Below, in pieces: positions 21,701 through 32,142 of a DNA stretch of 64,000 bases. The notes beneath the pieces were generated by a model, which made no database searches, had not been told where the DNA came from, and saw only the letters and a program-made list of their open reading frames with translations. The stretch is from Seminavis robusta (lineage: Eukaryota; Bacillariophyta; Bacillariophyceae; Naviculales; Naviculaceae), in the NCBI GenBank assembly GCA_903772945.1, contig CAICTM010000480.1, positions 1 to 64,000 on the forward strand, in the 5' to 3' direction. The translations under genes and the position numbers were made by a program. The first letter of the stretch is position 1. Every line of letters begins with the position of its first letter.

Positions 21701-23966
21701 TTTGACAGGCATTGTTCCATACCAAACGAATGATTCACATTGCATGGTCCTCTCTTTGCAGCAAATGCAAGTCCAAAGCGTCCGGGTTGGCCGGGTTCTC
21801 TCAGGAATCGTGCAGTGCGTACTCTGGAAAGTTTTGTGCCTACCATCGTGACTGTTCGACTTTGAAAACCTGCGTGGCAGAAGAGGTCAAATGGGCGACT
21901 GGCAAGAAAAAGCAGGCTTACCTTGCATATGTGTCCGAAGCGCCGGAACTAGAAGACACAGGAGACGCTGATCAGTGCGGGCAGGTTAGGGTTTACTTCG
22001 GTTTTGAGGAGGACTTCCCGTGAGTTTCATGACGACCCTAGCCAGCTACTTGTGGCCAAACCATCGCCTGATTGACTTGAATGCTGACTTTCCTTTTCTC
22101 CCGCGGCACTTATCCCAACACAGAGATGATGAGGAGATTTGCGAGGACGTCCAGTTCCTGAGAGAAAAGACTGAATTCAATAATCTTGATAGTTTCTTGG
22201 GCAGTGGAAGCAGCGGTGGCGGAGAAATCTCAGCGAATGATGGAGGCGAAACGGAGGAGCTCAATGCCCCTGAAGAACGTAAGTCAACTTTTTTCTAGCC
22301 CATCCCAGCGCTGCAGCAATGATACACTCACGACGTATGACCCGACCACGTCCAAAGCCGAGGTGCAAGAAAAGGCCCTCGACAAACTCTCCAAAACCAT
22401 TTACGTTTTTGACCAGGTAAGTTTGGAATCGAATTTTATCGTACGAACGCCACTGGTGCCATCTTCCTCACGCCAGTTACTCCCCATCCCAGACCTTGAA
22501 TTCTTTGGAGGAGTTCTACTCCATTGCGGCAGACTTTGAGTGCCCTGAGGATCTCACTGGAGGTGTCAAGACAGTCTGTGCGGTTGCAAAGAACGTTCTT
22601 GTTGGTACGAATGCCTTGCCCGATGATGCTTTCGGCGCGTCGCGACATTACTGACTGATTTGTGTTGTTCTGTTTCCACAGTCGTTGCAACCGTCGCGTT
22701 CTTTGTCTCAAAGCGAGTCTTTTCATCTTTGGAGGATAGCTATCCGGGCTTTGAGGATTTTGGGTGGTACGAGATCTACTCTCAAACCATGGTGTCCTAT
22801 GACAACATGGTTATTCTCAATGGCGGGATCGCTGCCATCAAGGGACAGAATGTGGACAATACGGAAGCACTCGCAGACCACATCGATGATCGTGTAGACA
22901 CGTTGAAAGATCATGTGGAGGAGGTCATCACCGAGCACATCGACTCGGTCTGCGGTGCTGTACGTCGCCAGCTGGGCAATGTTGAGCCCTCTAAAGCAAA
23001 GTTCGCCGGTTGCGATGGGCACGACCAAGACGGTGATGGTGTCGCCGACAACTGCGAGGAGGATCTGTGTACGTTTCCGAACTCAAACTGCAGCCCGGAT
23101 CGATCTCTTTTGTTTTTCTGACTTGATGGTTTGCTCTGTACATTTGAACAGTCCCACCTACACTTTCATTCTCGTCCGCTTTGGAATTTGTAAACAATGG
23201 CGAGACAAACCAACTCCAGGGCAAAGTCTTCCGCGATGCAAACGAGGCATTGAGTTTGTTCCGAGGAGCTACCAACATCGTCGATGACTGCTCTTTAGCT
23301 CAAGACCTTGATGTAAAGATGGCAGTGCAGGAGTCTGGAGTGTGTCAGAGCGCCATCTCGATGACCCCCGTTCAGCGATGCAACGACCGGGAAGTTCTGG
23401 GACTTTCGAAGCAAGTTGTCGTCCAGATGGATACTCAGGCACCCGAGGTAACATGCGGCTTTGAAGGATCCCAAATGGGTGACAAGAAGACTCTTGTAGT
23501 TGAAGAAGGCAGTGACATCTTCGATGCTGGATTCGTCTACCAGGTGGATGATTCGTGCTCGAAGAAAGTTGCTCTTGAGCTGTCCGTCAATTCTAACGAG
23601 TTTGATGGTTCCAATGACAACGTGCATCTCGCCAAGACGCGCGATCGTAAAACCATGTCCATCAACCCCCAGGTGTTTGTCAAACCCTCTCGTTGCGCCT
23701 CCTCAAAGGGTGGATTCTGCGTCAACGATGCCATCGAGCAGCGCATCTACGAAATCACTTTGAAAGCAACGGATGAAGCTGGATGGATTAGCAAAGATGT
23801 CTGCCGCGTGATCGTCGTGCCCAAGAAGGAAGCAACCGAGGAGCGAGAACTCCGGGGTGTAGCATCGGTTGCCCTCTCGGAGAAAGAATCCGCGAAATTG
23901 GTCACTGACTCTCAAAAGAGCTACGAGATCGCCTCAACTTCGTGGACCAACATCATTCAGAAGTAA
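18725..23966 (+). CDS. Large secreted Cys-rich protein, 16 exons
   Basis: Exons: 18725-18778, 18898-19943, 20043-20078, 20188-20232, 20319-20401, 20503-20510, 20639-20985, 21070-21434, 21511-21542, 21625-21683, 21762-22019, 22124-22278, 22358-22416, 22493-22604, 22682-23068, 23152-23966. They join in frame to 1,287 codons with GT-AG introns. Exon 1 is a signal peptide (MRFPAFSFLLALPSFTVA). Next come an acidic helical region (about residues 19-200), a dibasic RRRRLNS site, and several Cys-rich modules. A hydrophobic stretch VVVATVAFFVSKRVF sits near residue 890. A Ca-binding or thrombospondin-3-like loop (DGHDQDGDGVADNC, near residue 1000) and a C-terminal HYR/Ig-like module (VTCGF ... YEITLKATDEAGW ... 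VIVVPKK) complete it. An extracellular adhesion or wall role is inferred. Exon 6 (8 nt) and the acceptors of exons 7 and 13 are the weakest parts of the model. Confidence 0.75.
20549..20648. repeat. 50-bp perfect tandem duplication containing a splice acceptor
   Basis: Two identical 50-bp copies (20549-20598 and 20599-20648) span the polypyrimidine tract, the AATAG acceptor and the first 10 nt of exon 7 of the large secreted gene. Only the second acceptor (AG ending at 20638) continues into an open frame; use of the first runs into a stop. Confidence 0.92.
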
Positions 23967-24301
23967 AGATGTTAGAAAGTCGATCGACCCCCGCAACCTT
24001 GGCTATGGGCACTTTTGCTTGCGGTCTCGGCTAATGTGTACATGGGCGCTGGGGTTGCTGCCGGGGTGATTAGGGATGCCTGCATCAATTACATATCTTA
24101 GCAACAGGTATAGTTTTCAAATCATGAGATAAGTAGGAGGATTAATGATAGTTGTTTCTTTTGTCAAGTTGCCTCAGAACCAGTAGCCCCACGAGCTAGC
24201 CAGCAGTAAGCGACCTCGAGCAAGACCATGGAAACAGTTTCATGGCTTTCTATCGTAGCTAGCAAGCGCTGGACATGAACTCAACAAGAAAGCTATGCGT
24301 C
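23967..24301. other. Intergenic between convergent genes
   Basis: The 3' regions of the secreted gene and of the minus-strand acyltransferase meet here. No gene is seen. Confidence 0.5.
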
Positions 24302-25978
24302 TTAATTATTAAGTGATAGGTGTGCATTGGCAAAAATGGAGTCAAAAAAGTGCTGCTGGGCAGCCTTCACTTCAAGATGGAAAAGGGCTTCAGCACTGAA
24401 GGAGAGACATCCGAACACCAAACACCACAGAATTGCAATGGTAGGACTTACTTCCAAGAGTACATGGAGTAGGATGGCACCTAGAATGGCAATGCCAGCC
24501 ATCAAGGTTCTAATTCTTGGCCAATGGCTCTTGGCTTGCTGCAATTTGGCAACCCATCGAACAGGTCCTCGGCTTCCCTTGTCAATATGGACCTCCAAGC
24601 CCCCACTTGCACTGGGGACAACAGTAACTGCTTGCTGGGTCCAATTCCAAGGAATACCACGCAGTGGCTTGCCAGTGCCAAAGTTTACGTCATAGTATGG
24701 ATTTGCAGCTTGCCAGTTCCACACAAGGCATCCAGCAACACCAGCAAAGCTAATCTCACCGACTTCTTTGCTTTCATGAGAGATGAACCATGGATTGTCG
24801 TTTGACCACCTGAAGTTGTGAACCTGGATTGCTGATTGAAGCCTTTTAGGGTCAAGACTGGCCCGCATCGAACTGTGTAGTAGATCTTCCAGAGAGCTTC
24901 CCTCGGTGAAGTTGCCCTGCTTCGTCATATCAACAATCATGGAAGTAGTAGTCACCACATTGCCAGCCAATCTTTCAGAGATACCAGGAATCTTGTTGCG
25001 CAGATTGACAATGTATGAGCTCCCAAGACCTGCTCGATGATTAGAATCTAGACCGGCTGCATCAAGCATGAGTTGCCAGACCAATGCCATGACAGCCTCA
25101 TTGGTGCTGACCCATGTTTTGGAGTTTGCTTCTGCCTTGGCTTTGATTTGTTTGACTTGAGCGTCAGTGTATGATAGCACCAACCTGTTAGGCCGCTTTC
25201 CAAGGCGAATATCATGCTTTAGAACCAAGGGTACCAATGTCTTCATGAGGAACTTGGAAACAATCTGTTGACTGAACTGTGATCGTTGCCAGCCTAAGGA
25301 GTTGGCCAATTCATCAGCTTGCTTGTGAGATCCACAAGTCTGGAACACACTTTCTGGGAGTTGATATACCACAGGGTCAATGCCATCACCATTGAACATG
25401 CGACTCCAGTCCCTCATAAACATGCAAAATGTCCATGCATCCGCACCCAAATGATTCATCACAACTCCTAGTGTCCACCCGTCCACAAATTGTGTCACTG
25501 TGACTGTCAGCAGAGGAGCATTGCCTTTCACTTGTTCTCCGGGTACAGGTATGAAGCAGTAGGGTTGTCCTGTAGCAGGATCTTCTGGCATCTCTCGGAT
25601 ACTGTTTGTGGAGCTTTGCACGCAAAATGTCACTCCTTGGTTGTTCAACTCTATTTGATCTCCTTTGATGCGGCCTGCAAGGGTGGGATAGTGTTGAAGC
25701 AATTGACACAGTGATGCCTTGAGTTTGGAAAGGTTGGCCGCATTTGTTGGCTTGTCAAAGATATAAACAAAGTCAAGATTCAGGAGCTTCATGATGTCAA
25801 TTTCGTGAAGGCCCACAGGAACATATTCGTAACCATTACAAGCAGCTGGTGCTGCAGCCCGGACCGTCTCTTGGAAGTGCGCAGTCACCGTAACATCATC
25901 TCTGACAGCTTCTTCCAGATCCTCCTTTCCATGTAGCTTCATTGTGCCTGTCTTTCGATGCGGAACCTCAGCTTGCAA
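24302..25978 (-). CDS. BAHD-like acyltransferase with C-terminal membrane segments, copy 1
   Basis: Single-exon, 558 residues. The BAHD catalytic motif HxxxD is at about 176-180 (MNHLGADAWTF), followed by Ala where the family usually has Gly. The structural DFGWG counterpart is VNFGTGKPLRG. LLQHYPTLAGRIKG at about 93-106 is the conserved N-terminal family segment. BAHD enzymes move acyl groups from CoA thioesters to alcohols or amines; the substrate here is unknown. The C-terminus adds two hydrophobic segments (TLMAGIAILGAILLHVLL and IAILWCLVFGCLSF), suggesting membrane anchoring, which is unusual for plant BAHD enzymes. A close paralogue lies at 32143-33795 on the same strand. Confidence 0.85.
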   Translation of the reverse strand: MQAEVPHRKTGTMKLHGKEDLEEAVRDDVTVTAHFQETVRAAAPAACNGYEYVPVGLHEIDIMKLLNLDFVYIFDKPTNAANLSKLKASLCQLLQHYPTLAGRIKGDQIELNNQGVTFCVQSSTNSIREMPEDPATGQPYCFIPVPGEQVKGNAPLLTVTVTQFVDGWTLGVVMNHLGADAWTFCMFMRDWSRMFNGDGIDPVVYQLPESVFQTCGSHKQADELANSLGWQRSQFSQQIVSKFLMKTLVPLVLKHDIRLGKRPNRLVLSYTDAQVKQIKAKAEANSKTWVSTNEAVMALVWQLMLDAAGLDSNHRAGLGSSYIVNLRNKIPGISERLAGNVVTTTSMIVDMTKQGNFTEGSSLEDLLHSSMRASLDPKRLQSAIQVHNFRWSNDNPWFISHESKEVGEISFAGVAGCLVWNWQAANPYYDVNFGTGKPLRGIPWNWTQQAVTVVPSASGGLEVHIDKGSRGPVRWVAKLQQAKSHWPRIRTLMAGIAILGAILLHVLLEVSPTIAILWCLVFGCLSFSAEALFHLEVKAAQQHFFDSIFANAHLSLNN

Positions 25979-26858
25979 TGTTGTGAGTTTTGCTTGCTGC
26001 TGTCAAGGCTCTCCTGCGAAGGTCGTGGTGCCGCGGCTCAGTGGTGAGGCTCAGTGCTCGCGCTGTTCTGCGAAACGCGACCACGAATGAATCATCGAAT
26101 CCAGCCGAATCCATAAAGCACAAGGTTCTTGCTGGCCAGTAGGATTGGGTGAACCCCGTGCCAGCTACTAGCTATAGCTAGAATAGAAATGCTTCGTCTT
26201 TATTTCCCAAGAAGCCGCCGCAAGACCAGCAGCTACAATTGGCTGTGGATACCTACGAGGCAGCTTCCTAGCCGTCTTCGGCATTGATGCCACCCAGGCA
26301 CGCTAAGCAAACAGGACCAACAATTGCACGGATTGCTGTGTGAAGGGTTGCCTGACTGGGTGGTTGCTGATGGCTCATCACGAGATACATGTACATGTAG
26401 CGACAAGCACTCTTACCTCCGAGTCCAGCGCTGCGAATGATTCATGAATTCATCGGCGTGGCTTCGTTCCTTACCAGGTTTACATGCAGGTTTCACAAAA
26501 TTAGACGAAACCCATCATCCCGCGCGAGCCGTGTGGCGAGGGCTGTACTGACTTGAACGCAAGAGTGCGTGGAAGTAGCGGGGTTTGAGCAACATCTACA
26601 ACGTCAACATCCAGAACCACACGAGACACAAAACAAGAGAGCATAGGTAGAGAGCGGTAACATGAAGAACTATAGAAAAGTAATACCTATAATGATACTA
26701 TGGAGATGATGAGTAAAGGGTTGGAGGTGTGAGCAAGGGAGGAGCTTGTGTCAGCCCAAATGGAGGACTGACAATCAATCCTATATGTATTTTGGTGCAG
26801 CCTTGCAATCTACAACCTCAGACGACACAAGAAAGTCACAAGACAACAGGACCACTGG
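25979..26858. other. Intergenic; right part is duplicated 3' flank
   Basis: The left part is upstream of acyltransferase copy 1. The right part (about 26650-26858) resembles 29485-29685, downstream of the intact NTF2-like gene, including the shared TTGTGTCAGCCCAAATGGAG and GACTGACAATCAA. This is evidence that the duplication extended past the coding region. Confidence 0.6.
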
Positions 26859-27775
26859 TTACAAGATGGGAAATCCTCCAATCTGTTGGTAGAGCCCTGC
26901 AGGTCCCGTCATGTCTCCCTCCTTGGCTTCAATCTGGAAATCCCATACCTTCCCTTCGTCATTGACATAAAAGTAGTATGTCTCTGGATCATTCTGGACA
27001 AACTTGTTGGAAATTCCAACCTCTTCAAAGGGACCAAAGCATAGGGGGCTCCAGTATGGGTTGCACTGGCGACACAATCACGAGCCACACAACAGACCCT
27101 CTGCTGTTTATCATATTCCACCTTAAAACCATTTGGACAGTCAATGTGAAAATCAGGGAAAGCTCCGGAGATCTTGTTCACTTCTTCCAGGTATGCACTA
27201 AAGGGCAATTCTTGTTCTGCAAACACCACCATACAACTCTCTGTGACAACTGTCTTGAGGCGTTCAGGGTCGTGGGTATTCAAAGAGTCAATCCAGTTGA
27301 ATCCTGCTGCCACCATTTTGGTGGTTTCATCTTCAGGAAGATCTGGTTTTGGCGAAGCAGGATTTTGGGAGCTATTAATGGTCTTTTTAGAATGTCTCCT
27401 GCTTATAGACCTCTTTTTGTGGCTGAAAGGGCCCGAAATGGCGATTTACACCAAATTCCGATTTATACTTGTGTTTCGATTTTATATTTAGGTTTCGGTT
27501 TTATATTTAGGTTTCGATTTTATATTTAGGTTTCGGCTTGATTTCACTAGTTATTTACCATAGTAATTTGTTTTCGGTTTTATATTTTGGTTTTGGTTTT
27601 ATATTTTGGTTTCGGTTTTATATTTAGGTTTTGAATTGATCAATTTAATTGGATTCTTAAAATCCTGATTTCGGGCCCTTTCGCTGGAACTGCTGCTCAG
27701 AGTGGCGGTATCGTCATCCTTACCACCTGTAGCGGCTGACTCCTTCTTCGGAAAAAGCTTGCTGAAGAGACCCAT
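26859..27775 (-). pseudogene. NTF2/SnoaL-like gene broken by MITE-like insertion and frameshift
   Basis: Paralogue of 29686-30369. It starts with MGLFSKLFPKK at 27775, has a Ser-rich linker, then the same fold: ESCMVVFAEQELPFSAYLEE, FPDFHIDCPNGF, RVCCVARDCVAS, NDPETYYFYVNDEG and a GGFPIL end. Two lesions are seen. A 258-bp element with a 3-bp duplication sits in the Ser-rich linker (27422-27685) and introduces stops. One base is missing near 27043 (GAPYAL where the intact copy reads GAPYAFGPFEE). Removing the 261 inserted bases and adding one gives 219 codons, so the gene was intact when duplicated. Confidence 0.85.
27425..27682. mobile_element. MITE-like element with TIRs, 3-bp TSD and internal minisatellite
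   Basis: The element is 258 bp. Its terminal inverted repeats are GAAAGGGCCCGAAAT at 27425-27439 and ATTTCGGGCCCTTTC at 27668-27682, with imperfect extension to about 23 bp. GCT flanks both ends (27422-27424 and 27683-27685), consistent with a 3-bp target duplication. The interior is A/T-rich with 19-bp units of GTTTCGATTTTATATTTAG type: three in a row at 27473-27529 and about three degenerate ones at 27571-27632. It has no coding capacity. Comparison with the intact paralogue shows it is an insertion. Confidence 0.88.
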
Positions 27776-29685
27776 GGTTAAGCTTGGACGATTCGAGTGG
27801 GGTTTGCTGGAGAGGGGAGCTGGTGCGCAACTGTGGAAGAATGATCTGCTAGCTAGCTAACCGAAGTGGAAGTTTTATGAGGAAAGGGAGCTACCGGAAT
27901 CAGATTCGATGATGCAATTAATTTTGATAAAGGAAGGAAATTGTGAGAGAAGACCACGTCGAGAACACCACTGGGATTTCGTTTTGCGAAGACAACATTA
28001 CATCCGACACGTCAGCATTCCTTTAGAAAGAGGAATTAAATACTCTTTCCCCGGAAAGTCATAGCGATATGGTGAATGAGCAGGAACGGACATGTAAAGC
28101 ATAGATAAGATTACTCAATAAGTCGCGACAGCAAACAAAGAAGGCTCAAGGACGTGATCAGTCAATGATCATGCTTTGAAGTGGTACGTCTTTAATTCTG
28201 ACGTTCTCTTGATGAAACATCTGAATTTGAAGCCTTAATTTCACCAATCGACCAATGACTCCTCCCAAGGAGAAGGGGAATGCTCCTTCATACGTGCTTT
28301 GTTTTGCGAAATAATGACCAAAATAACACAAAGTCGAACAAAATTAATATTCTGAAATTCTAGCTAACTTCTTGCATGACTCTGAAAGACGTGTCATACC
28401 AAGACGACCAATTGCGTCGGGAAACTGAGAGTCCTTCCAAACGTCGCACAAACACTGCCTAAAAGTCGCCCATTCGAGTTGGAAGAGGGCAAAGAGACCG
28501 TGGTGCTCCGAACCAAGCACATGCAAGACCGCATTGGACATACTGCAATATCCCTCTTCCCTACACTCGTGCAAAGGGTAGAGCAAGTTTTGGGTCATGC
28601 GTCTACTGCATAATGACTTTGTAGTACCAGTCAGCTTTTCGGGCTATTGTAGGCTGTGCCGTACCGTCCTCAACAGCCCACAGCCCACAGCTCACAGATG
28701 CTGTCATCACTCTTGTTCTTGGACTCAGATACATCATTATGTAGCGCAATGCAAGCAAATTGGAGGAGCACTATATGCCAAAATGAAAAAGAAGATCCCA
28801 TCCTTTCCGTTCCTAACTAAGATGGAATACCTCTGCAGCCTTGCTGCCAGAGCTCTCAACCCATTAATTTTGATAAAATGATAAAATTCTGTTTCCCGTT
28901 TCCTGTTTCCTTTGGGAAGCCAGCGGTACGAGGACCAGCATCTCCGAGGAATCGAATAGCAGCTGAACGGGCTTAAATCGAAAAAGGACTGAGCTTGAGC
29001 TTCCTCATGATCATGCCGCTGTAGCAATACGAGTTTGTCATGGTGTAAGGGCCGGGTTGCATTGGCTGGTTGGAAGTTGGAAAGGGAACGATACTGCACA
29101 GTTCAAAGCGTCGATATATTCTAGCTAGAAACATTACAGTACGCTTAGCATAATTAGGTGCTGCTGTGCTGAACTAGGCTGGCTACATGTCGCGTTAGCG
29201 TGGTACCTCCTTTGATTGCTTTGGCTGGCTTTGAAACAGATTGAATTCTACTGTCCGCCGCTTTGCCAGTGCTGGTACGGTTCCTTGTAATAGGTTGGTC
29301 GCAGGCTTCCAAAGGTAACATCCATATCGGAACATGTACCACTCCATCCAAATCCGCGTTGATTTCTCCAGTCTCCTAACGGTAGCGGCTATACGGCCCC
29401 CGTAATGAGCCTGCTAACCCGGAAGGCGCAGAAAGCAAGTTTCTTTGTGCTAGGATGCTTCGTAGATACGTAAAAGTAGAGAGCGGCAACATGAATAACT
29501 GTAGAATGGTCTTACATGTTATATAGTATGGAGAAGAAGACGAAAAAGCGTTGGAGGTGCAAGCCAGGGGAGGAGCTTGGAGGTGTGAGCCGGAGGAAGG
29601 GGCTTGTGTCAGCCCAAATGGAGGACTGACAATCAACCTGGCATGACACAAAACAACAAAGGCCAGCAAAGCATGCAGAGAATGC
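27776..29685. other. 1.9-kb interval without supported gene
   Basis: A minus-strand frame of 84 codons (28344-28598) has no recognisable motif and is left uncalled. The end from about 29485 is the 3' flank of the intact NTF2-like gene and matches the flank of its broken copy. Confidence 0.45.
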
Positions 29686-30369
29686 CTACAAGACAGGAAA
29701 TCCTCCAATCTGTTGGTAGAAGCCTGCTGGTCCTGTCATGTCTCCCTCCTTGGCTTCAATCTGGAAATCACATATCTTCCCTTTGTCATTGACATAGAAG
29801 TAGTACGTCTCTGGATCATTCTTGATGAACTTGTTGGTGATTTCAACCTCTTCAAAGGGACCAAATGCATAGGGGGCTCCATCATGGGTCCCACTGGCAA
29901 CACAGTCACGAGCAACGCAGCAGAGCCTCTGCTTGCTATCATATTCAACTTGAAGACCACCTGGACATTCAATGTGGAAATCAGGGAACGCTTTAAAAAT
30001 CTTGATTGCTTCATCCACATAGGCATCAAAGGGCAGTTCTTGCTCTGCAAAGACTACCATGCAACTGTCTTGGACACCTTCCTTCAACGCGTCAGGGTCA
30101 CGTGCATTCAGGTACTCGATGAACTTGGCTGCCATGGTTTTGGCTGCCACTGCTTTCGGATTGTCGGGCTTTGGTGGAGGAGTGGAACCAGAATAGCTCT
30201 TCTTGGTCTTTTTGGACTTTGTCATGCTTCGGCTGGAACTGTCACTGTCAGACTCCTTGCTCCGAGTGCTGCTTGCAAGTGTGACTGTGTCTGCATTGTC
30301 TGCATCCTTGCCTGTTGTGGCGGCATTAGACTTCTTCTTCTTTGGAAAGAGCTTGCTAAAGAGACCCAT
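29686..30369 (-). CDS. NTF2/SnoaL-like fold protein
   Basis: Single-exon, 227 residues. The N-terminus is basic (MGLFSKLFPKKKKS), followed by a Ser/Asp-rich linker and a cone-fold domain from about residue 80 (FIEYLNARDPDALKEG, MVVFAEQELPFDAY, FPDFHIECPGG, CVARDCVASGTHDG, NDPETYYFYVNDKG, DFQIEAKEGDM). The pattern of a helix, then paired strands with the 'pdf/h' core, fits the SnoaL-like/NTF2-like superfamily. That superfamily includes both small-molecule-binding and catalytic members, so no reaction is assigned. A MGLFS start could be N-myristoylated (Gly2), which would suit membrane attachment with the following Lys cluster; this is inferred. Confidence 0.78.
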   Translation of the reverse strand: MGLFSKLFPKKKKSNAATTGKDADNADTVTLASSTRSKESDSDSSSRSMTKSKKTKKSYSGSTPPPKPDNPKAVAAKTMAAKFIEYLNARDPDALKEGVQDSCMVVFAEQELPFDAYVDEAIKIFKAFPDFHIECPGGLQVEYDSKQRLCCVARDCVASGTHDGAPYAFGPFEEVEITNKFIKNDPETYYFYVNDKGKICDFQIEAKEGDMTGPAGFYQQIGGFPVL

Positions 30370-32142
30370 GGTTGTGCCAAGGGGGTACTGTTGGTCAGAG
30401 AAGAAAAGTGAAGAAAGGAACGACGGTAGCTTTGGGAAGTTATGAAATTATGGAAGCTATGGAAGCTGCTATACCTCGAAGCCACCAAGAAAAGCAATGC
30501 AGTTGAGGAGGGGTGAAGATGTGAAGATCGCAAGATCGTTTTGGTGTTGGTGTGTTGGTGTTCGCTCGAATGTCTTATCCGAAGTGCGGTCATCTTATGA
30601 CTGCACGCAGACATAAATATCGAACACCAGAATTAAGGGAGGTTTCCTTCAACCCCTCAGTGGAAAGGAGACCTTGGAAAGTTTCCACAGAAACCGCGTT
30701 GACAACTACTGTATGTATGTGGTCTCGCCTGTTTTTAAAAAAATACGGTGCTCTCAGTACAGCGCCACAGTATGAGGCGTGCCTTGTGCTTTGTGCTTTG
30801 ATCGTAAAGGCAAGTTTGGTAATTGGCACCGTAATCGACCGATGCGCTATCCACTGTCCACTGTCCACTGGCAAACTAGAACTAGCTCTAGAACTCGCAT
30901 CAATGGAAAACTGGAAAACTGGTTGCAAAAGCAAACGAAGCCAAAGCACGTGCCAACATTATTGTCGCAATTGCCAGGCTCCCACCAGAGCTTTGCAAGA
31001 AAATTATCGATCGTCGCATAATTCCATAATTCCAATTCTTCTTGGATACCTTGAAGACCACTTGGAAACCTTTTACTAAAAAGTCCACTGGTTCCTCATC
31101 TAAAGCTTCACGATTCAAGACCTACAGCTATGACCTGCCTCCTGCCTTTGTTGCCTACCCGAAGGCCTGCAGGTCGCAGGTACATTTAACTACTTCCAAA
31201 GCTGGGTGTCGGTCAGGACACCACGGACTTCAAGTGGCTACCACATACATACATGTAGCATATTTTCACTGGTAAGCACATCGCCTAAGCGATGAGGTGG
31301 CCGTGGCAAGAAGCAAGAAATCAACTATCAACTTGGCGACAGTACATGTACTCCCTATTAGTCGAGTGGTTGCTATGCACTGAGCAAGGAGGATTATCGA
31401 CAGCTTTATCGACCAAGGTCCAGGTTCCAGGGTTTACCAAGACTAAGTGGAACCGTACTGGTAACTGGTACAAAACATTGTACTAGTATTGTACAATGTA
31501 CTAGTAGACTACCAGTACATGACATTGTATTGCTGTTGCCATAGAAAGACTCGACTCGACCACTGATGAGTGACTCGCTCACCATGTTCAAGAAAGTGTC
31601 ATTCCGACTTGAAGTGATTGTTCCAGCTCGAGACAGCGTTGTTATAGTAACTCTGAACATCCACCACGTGTACAGTACATGTATGATATGTAGCAACTTC
31701 TGGTATAAGCCTGTTTTACTGTTTTATCTTGGGCTCGAAATATCTTGGAAATTTCTTGGAAGACTGTTTAGCTTGGTTAGGACAGAAGGAGCCACAGATT
31801 GGAAGCCATCAAATTTGCTTGCCGCTGCCTACCAGAAGCCTACAGCTTCCATTTACAATTGACCACTACTAGCTAGCTAGCTCACAGCTTGAGAGGACAC
31901 TACAGGTTCCTCTATCAACCAAGGCAAGGTGCAGTTGGGCAGCGTAGTTGCATCCTACCTGGTATTGTGGACTGGCCATTCCTACATGTCGGTTCTGTGG
32001 GGCGAGGAGAGCTCTGCCTCAAACATCTAGTTCGTTAGTATTCCCCTCCTGGAGACTACATCAAAGTTGCGGCGAGCCAGCCAGAAAACAGGACCATAGA
32101 AGAGCAGTTGCATTTTCGAGTTTGCTAGATACATTCGAAGCT
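30370..32142. other. 1.8-kb interval without supported gene
   Basis: The plus-strand frame 30552-31079 shows no family motif and overlaps the promoter side of the NTF2-like gene. A perfect hairpin (9-bp arms, 7-nt loop) lies at 31475-31499. CTAGCTAGCTAGC lies at about 31869-31881. Confidence 0.45.
31475..31499. repeat. Perfect inverted repeat, 9-bp arms
   Basis: ACATTGTAC, then a 7-nt loop, then GTACAATGT, in an intergenic GTAC-rich patch. No downstream T-run or gene end, so no role is assigned. Confidence 0.8.

Noticed and set aside
22279-22308. Very short intron (20-30 nt) between exons 12 and 13 of the large secreted gene
   Set aside because: The nearer acceptors leave a frame with poor protein character; the AAAG acceptor at 22357 gives a 79-nt intron and a good frame.
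27425-27682. Introner-type intron instead of a MITE
   Set aside because: The right end on the gene strand reads CCCTTTCAG, which looks like an acceptor, but there is no GT donor at the other end and the intact paralogue has no intron there.
28344-28598. 84-codon minus-strand gene
   Set aside because: No similarity to a known family recognised and no splice or context support.
30552-31079. 175-codon plus-strand gene
   Set aside because: No family motif, odd composition, and overlaps the upstream region of the NTF2-like gene.
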